A stretch of 39,674 nt of DNA from Bacillota bacterium (lineage in GTDB: Bacteria; Bacillota; Sulfobacillia; Sulfobacillales; Sulfobacillaceae), in contig JAJZAN010000022.1 of the NCBI GenBank assembly GCA_021799435.1, positions 1-39,674 on the forward strand. The letters are read 5' to 3'. Of this stretch, positions 33,881 through 39,674 are shown piece by piece. The translations under genes were made by a program, and so were the position numbers. The stretch's first letter is position 1; each line of letters begins with the position of its first letter. The notes beneath the pieces are model-generated. The model did no database searches. It was not told the origin of the DNA and saw only the letters and a list, made by a program, of their open reading frames with translations.

Positions 33881-35074
33881 TCATTCCCCCAGTAAACGTT
33901 CCATCCGATCCAAGCCTTCCGCCAGCCGTTCCATGGATGTCGCGTAGGACATGCGGAAGTGGTCGTTTACGCCGAACCCGCTGCCGGGCACTACCGACAC
34001 GCGGGCATCCTCCAGCCATAATAACGCCAAATCGTCGGCATTGTTAACCACTCGTCCGCCAATGGTCCGTCCCAGCAACTGAGACATATCTACCCACAGG
34101 TAGAAGGCGCCCTTGGGCTCATTGACCCGTAGGCCGGGCATGTCTTGGATACGCGACACGGCGTATCGGCGGCGGCGGTCAAATTCCCGCCGCATTTCTT
34201 CCACCGGCTCTTGCGGTCCGGTCAGTGCTGCCTCAGCCGCCGCTTGGGAAATAGACGAGGGGTTGGATGTGCACTGGGACTGCAAGTTGGCCATAGCTTG
34301 GATGACGTGTCGCGGTCCCGCCGCATATCCAATGCGCCAGCCGGTCATGGCGTAGGCTTTCGATACGCCGTTGATAACCACCGTTCGCTCGCCCATGCCT
34401 GGCATGGAGGCAATAGACACCGCTTCCATCCCATCGTACACCAGCCGCGCATAGATTTCGTCCGATATCACCCATAGATTACGGTCCACCGCAAACTCTG
34501 CAATAGCGGCCAGCCGTGCGCGGCCGATCACGGCACCGGAGGGGTTGGAGGGCGAGTTGAGAATAATCCCCTTGGTGTTGGGGCGAACGACCTTCTCCAA
34601 GTCCTCGACCCGAAGTTCCCCTTTGTGGCTGGGATCGATCTCCACAAGCTGGACCTCGCCGCCGGCCAACCGAATTTGCTCCGGATAAGTCACCCAAAAG
34701 GGAACCGGCAGCAACACGCCGTCACCGGGATTGGTCAACGCGAATATGGCATTGTAGAGGGAGTGTTTGGCACCAACCGAGACCAGCACCTGGTCGGCCC
34801 CGTATTCGATACCCGTGTCCATCTTCAGCCGATCCTGTATGGCGGACTTCAGACGCACCGTCCCGCCAACGGGGGTATAGCGCGTCTCGCCGCGGTTCAT
34901 CGCGTCGGCGGCCGCCTGGCGAATAAACACCGGGGTGTCGAAGTCCGGCTCCCCAGCGGTTAGATTGACAACGTCAACCCCCCCTTGAATCAAGGCCTTG
35001 GTCTTAGCATCCAAGGCCATCGTTGGCGAAGGGGCCAACGTTGCTACATGGTCTGACAATCGTATGTCGCTCAC
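33881..35074 (-). CDS. aspB: aspartate aminotransferase (class I/II, type Ib)
   Basis: Predicted 397-aa PLP enzyme interconverting aspartate and oxaloacetate. The N-terminus LTAGEPDFDTP, the NSPSNPSGAV motif (about residue 172-180) and the PLP Lys in GVSKAYAMTGWRIGY (about residue 235) identify family Ib transaminases like Bacillus AspB. Some relatives also accept prephenate. It starts 18 bp after the creatininase-family gene and is followed 7 bp later by murD. Confidence 0.92.
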   Translation of the reverse strand: MSDIRLSDHVATLAPSPTMALDAKTKALIQGGVDVVNLTAGEPDFDTPVFIRQAAADAMNRGETRYTPVGGTVRLKSAIQDRLKMDTGIEYGADQVLVSVGAKHSLYNAIFALTNPGDGVLLPVPFWVTYPEQIRLAGGEVQLVEIDPSHKGELRVEDLEKVVRPNTKGIILNSPSNPSGAVIGRARLAAIAEFAVDRNLWVISDEIYARLVYDGMEAVSIASMPGMGERTVVINGVSKAYAMTGWRIGYAAGPRHVIQAMANLQSQCTSNPSSISQAAAEAALTGPQEPVEEMRREFDRRRRYAVSRIQDMPGLRVNEPKGAFYLWVDMSQLLGRTIGGRVVNNADDLALLWLEDARVSVVPGSGFGVNDHFRMSYATSMERLAEGLDRMERLLGE

Positions 35075-35092
35075 TCGCGTCCGCCTTTCCGT

Positions 35093-35824
35093 CTAATCCT
35101 TGCGATTAAAGAGGTTGTCGCTCCACAAATCTTCCAACAGTTCCCTCATGCGATCGGTACAGAGTTCCAAGATCTTTTCGCCCTTCTCTCGGGTGCCATT
35201 GCGCCCGTCGCCGGTTGTGGCGTGGCGCAGTGTCTTTTCATGCAGTCCCACGGCCTTCACCTTGTACTTCGGCGTGAAAGGATTGAAGGAGGCGTCTTCC
35301 ATCTTGACAAGGGGTCCCGTCACAGCCAGCATGACTGAGGTTTCGTCCTCGCCGGCATGCCCTTGCCCTTCGGTGACAGTGAGGATGTCTCGGCTGTAAT
35401 CCAGCCACCAGTTAACAAGAACAACCTCACCGCCGTGCTCGGCAATCTCTTCCATGGCGGCGTTGAGTCCTGGGGTGTTGCCGCCATGGCCATTCATCAA
35501 TACGATATGCCGAACTCCCCACCCGAGCACCGCCTTGCCGACTTCCGCCACATAGCGCGTAAACACATCGGTCGGAACCGACAATGTCCCGGCATAATTG
35601 GCCAGTTCCCAGGTGTGGCCGTATGGAATGGGCGGCAAGATCAGGAGACGATCGGGATAGCGTGCCTCGAGCGCCTGGCAAAAGTACCAGGGGGCAAAGT
35701 TGTCGGTTCCCAAGGGCAAGTGCTGCCCGTGAGCTTCCACACTGCCAGTGGGCAGAATGGCGGTGTCGATCTTCCCGAGAATTTGCTCTTTGAACGCTTT
35801 GGTCGTCAGCTGCTCCCAATACAT
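35093..35824 (-). CDS. creatininase-family metal-dependent amidohydrolase
   Basis: Predicted 243-aa hydrolase of the creatininase family. The metal-ligand motif GSVEAHGQHLPLGTD (about residues 24-38), the NGHGGN motif (about 110) and GHAGEDETS (about 158) are all present. Members cleave cyclic or linear amides (creatinine, formamides, mycofactocin precursors); the substrate here is unknown. I choose ATG 35824 because the family begins with a short helix before GS-E-HG; upstream, the frame overlaps a SASP-like gene. A G-rich run (GGGGG) is 11 nt away. Confidence 0.85.
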   Translation of the reverse strand: MYWEQLTTKAFKEQILGKIDTAILPTGSVEAHGQHLPLGTDNFAPWYFCQALEARYPDRLLILPPIPYGHTWELANYAGTLSVPTDVFTRYVAEVGKAVLGWGVRHIVLMNGHGGNTPGLNAAMEEIAEHGGEVVLVNWWLDYSRDILTVTEGQGHAGEDETSVMLAVTGPLVKMEDASFNPFTPKYKVKAVGLHEKTLRHATTGDGRNGTREKGEKILELCTDRMRELLEDLWSDNLFNRKD

Positions 35825-35838
35825 CTGCAAGAGGCCCC

Positions 35839-36114
35839 CTATGTCTTTGGAATCGGGGCGCTCTGGCCTTGCCGCTTGGCTTGAAACCGCACCCGGGTCA
35901 TCCAACCGCCAACCCGGCCGCTCTCGGCCGCCGTGAGCGCTCCCCACCCTTCCGCATTTACCTTGTCCCACAGTCCCAAGGCTTGGGCTGCTTCCATTTT
36001 GAGCCTGAGGTTTTCTTTTTCCTCGGGCGTCAGTTCCCGCCTGGGCTTAGGGGCTTTGGACGGATTTTTCTTGGGCTGTGCTTTCAGTGTACCAGTCTGT
36101 TTGGATTTTGGCAT
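35839..36114 (-). CDS. divergent SASP-like small protein
   Basis: Predicted 91-aa protein. The first 45 residues are Lys/Pro-rich (KAQPKKNPSKAPKPRRELTP). Then LRLKMEAAQALGLWDKVNAE, followed by GWGALTAAESGRVGGWMTR, matches the alpha/beta SASP core in which G-W-G and the GRVGGxM helix are conserved. It resembles minor SASPs rather than the pair at 18686-19207. ATG 36114 has GGTGGGAGAG 2 nt upstream. The GPR-like site has KME-AA. Function as a DNA-binding spore protein is likely but not certain. Confidence 0.72.
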   Translation of the reverse strand: MPKSKQTGTLKAQPKKNPSKAPKPRRELTPEEKENLRLKMEAAQALGLWDKVNAEGWGALTAAESGRVGGWMTRVRFQAKRQGQSAPIPKT

Positions 36115-36148
36115 TTCTCTCCCACCTTTTCCTCCATCTGTCTTTATT

Positions 36149-36169
36149 TTGCCCAAAGCCGCTGGGCAA
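36149..36169. repeat. 7-bp inverted repeat upstream of the SASP-like gene
   Basis: TTGCCCA and TGGGCAA flank a 7-nt centre, just before the exchanger stop. There is no T tract on the minus strand, so a terminator is doubtful; it could be an operator for the SASP-like gene. Confidence 0.35.
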
Positions 36170-37150
36170 TTAGATGGCGATCATCAGCAAGATGAAGAGA
36201 ACATAAAAAAGACCGGCGCCCAAGAGTTCGGAAATGCGAAGAATGCCGTCGCGCGATCGAGTGAGGGTCCAGAGGCCCGCCAGCCACGCCAGCAGAGCCG
36301 TGATGGCTTGAAGGGTGGTCAAGTGCCAAGGCGTCAGCATAAGCCCCATGGCAGGCACCAAAGAAGCTTGAAACGCCATCGCCCCGGTGACGTTCCCGAC
36401 CGCCAGCGAATCCTTCTTACGGCGAATCCAGATAATGCTGTTGAGGACTTCGGGAAGTTCTGTCGCCAAAGGCGTCACAATGACGGAAATCAAGAACCCG
36501 CTGATGCGGACCCATCCGGTGACACGCTCCAAGGCTGTCACGAAGAAGTGGGCCCCCACAATGAGGCCCAGCAGAGCCACTCCCACCTGCAGGACAATCA
36601 GGAGAATGGGTGGACGCCCGCGGCTTGATAGATGGAGCGGCTGCCCGGGCGCACTCGGCCGATCGTCGGTGTGGCTGCCGCGAAGCAGTTGCCAGGCGTG
36701 AAACACGTAGTACAAAACTAGCAAGAGGGCGACCCAAGGGTGCGTGAATCGGGGCAAAAACGCCGCCAAGATGGCCATGCCGAAACTGACCAGGAAAAAC
36801 CGCAAGTCGCCCAAGAGCGCCCGCGGCGACACTTTCAAACCCTCTTGCCTGCGGCCGCTGGCCCACACGCCCAGACCGATGATGCTAAACCCCAAGGTGG
36901 CCAGCATAAAAGGTGCACCCAGTACCGCACCGAGACCAATGGCTTCGGTTTGGCCGGTTGATCCCGCGATGAAAGCCATCAGCGGAACCAGCGTCTCTGG
37001 GAGAGCCGTGCCTAATGCCGCCAAAAGAGACCCCGACACCCCTTCGCCGAGGTCCAGACGGTAACCCAGCCACTCCACCCCGTTGGTAAAATAGTCCGCG
37101 GAGAGCACAATCAGAATCATGCCCGCCCCAAGCAGCACAACTAACGACAT
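36170..37150 (-). CDS. sodium/calcium exchanger family (CaCA) antiporter
   Basis: Predicted 326-aa membrane protein with about 10-11 helices. It has two inverted alpha repeats: LGTALPETLVPL in the first half (about residues 45-56) and TPLATELPEVLNS in the second (about 205-217), each with the Pro-Glu that binds cations. A hydrophilic loop with SGRRQEG lies between. The exact ion (Ca2+, K+ or Na+) cannot be told. No clear promoter seen upstream; trmL ends 35 bp before it. Confidence 0.87.
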   Translation of the reverse strand: MSLVVLLGAGMILIVLSADYFTNGVEWLGYRLDLGEGVSGSLLAALGTALPETLVPLMAFIAGSTGQTEAIGLGAVLGAPFMLATLGFSIIGLGVWASGRRQEGLKVSPRALLGDLRFFLVSFGMAILAAFLPRFTHPWVALLLVLYYVFHAWQLLRGSHTDDRPSAPGQPLHLSSRGRPPILLIVLQVGVALLGLIVGAHFFVTALERVTGWVRISGFLISVIVTPLATELPEVLNSIIWIRRKKDSLAVGNVTGAMAFQASLVPAMGLMLTPWHLTTLQAITALLAWLAGLWTLTRSRDGILRISELLGAGLFYVLFILLMIAI

Positions 37151-37184
37151 GAGGACCTCCCGCTACAGTATATGGAGGGACGGG

Positions 37185-37661
37185 TTATTCAGACCGTGAC
37201 AGATTCGGGAACCCCCATTGGCGCTGGGCTTCGTATACGGCGATGGCCACGGAATTGGAAAGATTTAAAGACCGCACCCCGGGGGCCATGGGAATCACGC
37301 GGCACTCGGCCTGGTGGGCTTGAAGCATCGACTCGGGGAGACCTGTGGATTCGCGCCCGAATACCAGCACATCATCTAGTCCGTATTGGATGTCCGAATA
37401 GCGCACACCGCCATGCGACGTAAAAAAGTGGAATGCGCCGGCGCCGACATCCGCCAAAGCGCGTTCCACCGCATCCCAATTGGGATGCACAGAAAGATCC
37501 ACCAACGGCCAATAGTCCAGTCCGGCCCGCCGCACATACCGGTCTTCTAGTTTAAAACCGAGCGGTTCCACCAGATGCAGCCGGGTGCGGGTGGCCGCAC
37601 AGGTCCGAGCAATGTTGCCGGTGTTGGGGGGAATTTCCGGCTCTACCAACACCACGTGCAT
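37185..37661 (-). CDS. trmL: tRNA (cytidine(34)-2'-O)-methyltransferase
   Basis: Predicted 158-aa SPOUT methyltransferase acting on the wobble base of leucine tRNAs. Hallmarks are VLVEPEIPPNTGNIARTCAA (residues 4-23), LVFGRESTGLPE (about 97-108), and the trefoil-knot loop IPMAPGVRSLNLSNSVAIA. The length is typical of TrmL. The start overlaps the aminotransferase stop as TAATG. Confidence 0.95.
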   Translation of the reverse strand: MHVVLVEPEIPPNTGNIARTCAATRTRLHLVEPLGFKLEDRYVRRAGLDYWPLVDLSVHPNWDAVERALADVGAGAFHFFTSHGGVRYSDIQYGLDDVLVFGRESTGLPESMLQAHQAECRVIPMAPGVRSLNLSNSVAIAVYEAQRQWGFPNLSRSE

Positions 37662-38503
37662 TACGCAATCCCTGCCTGCCGGCGCAACAGGTGAAGCAGT
37701 TCCCTGGCCACGGGACCTACGCTGCCCGAACCAACCGGTCGCCCGTCCACCCGGGTGATGGGCAAAACCTCTGTAAGCGTTCCGGTAAGAAACAATTCAT
37801 CCGCCCCGTACAGGGCATCGGCCGAGAAAGGCTGCTCTATCACCGTCATCCCTGCCCCGCGGGCCAGCTCAATCACAACCTCCCGCGTGATGCCGGGCAA
37901 GATGTAGTTCGTGACCGGAGCCGTTTGGATGACGCCGTCCGACACCCGAAACACGTTGGCGGAGGTCGCCTCGGTCACCATACCGTCGCGCACAAACACC
38001 GCATCAAAGGCCCCCGCCTCCATCGCCTTGCCTTTAGCCAATACGTTGGGCAGGAGGCCGATGGTCTTAATCCACACCTTAGCCCACCGATCATCGGCCG
38101 TGGTGATGACCGCAACCCCGCTTTGGACCAGCTCCGGCCGAATGGGATCGACAGGACGCACCCACATGAGAACCGTCGGTGCAATGGTGCCCGCGGGAGG
38201 CGGTGCATGACTGCGGCGCTGGGTGCCCCGCGTGACTTGAATGTAGAGCGCGGCTTCCTCCGCTGTGACGCCGCTCATTAGGTGATCGCGGGCCTCGGTC
38301 AGCTCCTGATCGGATACGCCAGTCAAATTGATGCCCGCCAGACTGCGATGCAGACGGGCCAGATGCCGCTCCCATTCGAACGGACGGCCGCGATAAATGT
38401 GAACTACCTCATACACGCCATCCGCAAACAGAAAGCCACGGTCGTCAATCGACACCGTAGCTTGCGTCTCTTCCATGTACTGACCATTCAGGTATACCTG
38501 CAC
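37661..38503 (-). CDS. dat: D-amino-acid (D-alanine) aminotransferase
   Basis: Predicted 280-aa fold-type IV PLP enzyme. DDRGFLFADGVYEV (residues 20-33), the PLP Lys region VWIKTIGLLPNVLAK (about 140-154), TEATSANVF and LPGITREVVIELA resemble Bacillus D-alanine aminotransferase, which supplies D-Glu for peptidoglycan. Branched-chain aminotransferase or aminodeoxychorismate lyase are less likely alternatives. The start is GTG at 38503 with GGGAGG 8 nt upstream. Confidence 0.85.
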   Translation of the reverse strand: MQVYLNGQYMEETQATVSIDDRGFLFADGVYEVVHIYRGRPFEWERHLARLHRSLAGINLTGVSDQELTEARDHLMSGVTAEEAALYIQVTRGTQRRSHAPPPAGTIAPTVLMWVRPVDPIRPELVQSGVAVITTADDRWAKVWIKTIGLLPNVLAKGKAMEAGAFDAVFVRDGMVTEATSANVFRVSDGVIQTAPVTNYILPGITREVVIELARGAGMTVIEQPFSADALYGADELFLTGTLTEVLPITRVDGRPVGSGSVGPVARELLHLLRRQAGIA

Positions 38504-38540
38504 TGGAAAAGCCTCCCGTTATGTGTAAGGGCGTTGACTT

Positions 38541-38741
38541 CTACAGCCTGCCCAAATGTTCCGCCAAAATTTCGTGGGCCTCTTCCGCCTCGCCTTCCGG
38601 AACCCGTATCTCGATGCTTCCGCGGCCCTCTTCATTGAGTTCCACATTCTTCAGGGTGACCAGCAAACCTTCAGCGGACAACAAATCTTTGACCCTTTCC
38701 GCCACCGCTATGCTCGGTGCAATGTAGACCACCGTCCACAC
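38541..38741 (-). CDS. small DUF2007-like protein
   Basis: Predicted 66-aa protein with an alpha-beta pattern (WTVVYIAPSIAVAERVKDLL, then an Arg/Glu-rich segment and EAHEILAEHLGRL). Similar small proteins in Clostridia are conserved but uncharacterised. GTG 38741 has GGGGG 9 nt upstream; an ATG at 38750 touches that site. It precedes dat by 37 bp. Confidence 0.6.
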   Translation of the reverse strand: MWTVVYIAPSIAVAERVKDLLSAEGLLVTLKNVELNEEGRGSIEIRVPEGEAEEAHEILAEHLGRL

Positions 38742-38789
38742 TGGGCACATCCCCCTTTATCCGCCCGCCCTCATCTGCAACGGACACTG

Positions 38790-38838
38790 CTCGACAGAGA
38801 GTTATGGATGGCTCCGTCATTTTCCTGCTTCTGTCGAG
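38790..38838. repeat. 9-bp inverted repeat between the MFS and DUF2007-like genes
   Basis: CTCGACAGA (38790-38798) and TCTGTCGAG (38830-38838) are perfect inverted copies with 31 bp between. The left arm is 49 bp upstream of the small gene start. It may be an operator or a long hairpin; no T tract follows. Confidence 0.4.
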
Positions 38839-38845
38839 ATTTTCG

Positions 38846-39674
38846 TTAAAATTCCATCGGAACCTCGATTTTTTGTTGACCCTCACTCGGCTCGGCGCTG
38901 TTCTTGAGATAGGACAGCACGGCCGCAACAAGAGCTAATACGGCCAGGATCAACAGGGAATATCGCATGGTTGGCACCCAGGCTGCACGGGGACCTCCCT
39001 CCAGCCCGCCTCCATAGGCGGCTAAAAACCCGGCCAAGAGGGTACTGGAGACGGCCGTTCCGAACGCCATGCCCAAGGACCGAGACATGTTGAGAATGCC
39101 TCCTCCCACCCCAAGCCGGTTAAAGGGCAGAGATCCCATCACCGAACTGTTGTTGGGCGGCGTGAACATGCCAAGCCCCACTCCCACCAGCAGCAACCCC
39201 ACAATCAAGAGCACCAAGTTGGCGTGAAGCGCCATCATCACACCCAATAACCCAGCGCCGATCGCGCTCACCGCCATGCCGGCCGTGGTCAGGAGCCGGG
39301 AACCATACCGGTCAGCCAGACCACCCGCTTGCGGAGACACGACCGTCATTCCAATCGGTACGGCCGTCAGCAGCAAACCGACCACAGCCGAGGGAAATCC
39401 GCCCACACGCTCGAAGAAAAACGGCATCAAGAACAAGACCCCAAACATCACCAGGTAGCTCAGCATACCGGTCACATTCCCCATGGTAAAGACGGGAATC
39501 TTGAACAGACGAACATCCACCAGGGGCGATTCATACCGCTTCTCGCGGAGAATGAAGGCCCACAACAAGGCTGCCGTGGCTACAAAAAGACCAATCACAG
39601 ACGGCGACAGCCATCCGACATGAGGCGCAATGGTCAGAGCCAGCATCAAGGCGACCAAGGCGGGGCTGAACAAG
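38846..39674 (-). CDS. MFS exporter (EmrB/QacA type), C-terminal fragment
   Basis: Partial gene running off the right edge of the window; about 275 residues, the C-terminal half. It shows about eight hydrophobic segments, with GGLADRYGSRLLTT as the second-half motif A and GLGMFTPPNNSSVMG typical of the 14-helix DHA2 family (drug-proton antiporters). The C-terminus is charged and cytoplasmic. Its N-terminus and regulator, if any, lie outside the window. Confidence 0.85.
   Translation of the reverse strand, partial: LFSPALVALMLALTIAPHVGWLSPSVIGLFVATAALLWAFILREKRYESPLVDVRLFKIPVFTMGNVTGMLSYLVMFGVLFLMPFFFERVGGFPSAVVGLLLTAVPIGMTVVSPQAGGLADRYGSRLLTTAGMAVSAIGAGLLGVMMALHANLVLLIVGLLLVGVGLGMFTPPNNSSVMGSLPFNRLGVGGGILNMSRSLGMAFGTAVSSTLLAGFLAAYGGGLEGGPRAAWVPTMRYSLLILAVLALVAAVLSYLKNSAEPSEGQQKIEVPMEF

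Overview
This window looks like chromosomal DNA from a GC-rich, endospore-forming Firmicute, most like Sulfobacillus and related deep-branching Clostridia. The reasons are a FapR-controlled fatty-acid operon, the Bacillus-type ylb gene cluster, three small acid-soluble spore proteins (SASPs), the prkA-yhbH-spoVR sporulation operon, a YqhV protein and the YIEGIA pair. Most genes are on the minus strand in tightly packed runs with ATGA or TAATG overlaps. I saw no rRNA, tRNA, CRISPR array, insertion sequence or prophage. No gene-free stretch exceeds about 155 bp.

Layout by position (minus-strand operons therefore read right to left). 1-4603: fapR-plsX-fabH-degV-fabD-fabG, a malonyl-CoA-responsive fatty-acid and phospholipid initiation operon; fabG is cut by the window edge and has its own good promoter. 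4602-5400: yceD(ylbN)-rpmF with a strong sigma-A promoter and a terminator. 5405-13914: an altered ylb cluster (rsmD, coaD, a coiled-coil protein, a divergent ylbJ-like gene, ylbK, ylbL), with three genes inserted before ylbN: a Gln/Ser-rich repeat protein, an isoaspartyl-dipeptidase-like enzyme and an AarF-family kinase. 13917-15429: DUF441 protein, YqhV and a polysaccharide-deacetylase-like protein with a degenerate active site. 15477-17095: comA-comB, predicted to make sulfolactate. 17245-19270: an MFS exporter and two tandem SASP genes with forespore-type promoters. 19278-24499: spoVR, yhbH, prkA and corA. 24639-27904: YIEGIA and its small partner, a nitroreductase, an unknown exported protein and a membrane-anchored gluzincin-type peptidase. 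27885-35074: a short DnaE polymerase, typA, murD and an aspartate aminotransferase. 35093-39674: a creatininase-family hydrolase, a divergent SASP, a cation/Ca2+ exchanger, trmL, a D-amino-acid aminotransferase, a small DUF2007-like protein and a truncated MFS transporter.

The common themes are envelope and lipid synthesis, and sporulation. The best candidates for something undescribed are the Gln/Ser-rich repeat protein behind a forespore-like promoter, the compact DnaE with a degenerate PHP domain and no obvious OB fold, the metal-ligand change in the isoaspartyl dipeptidase, the deacetylase lacking its catalytic Asp, and sulfolactate genes next to SASP genes. I did not see an obvious novel defence or mobile system. 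All family calls rest on reading motifs; no database search was run.
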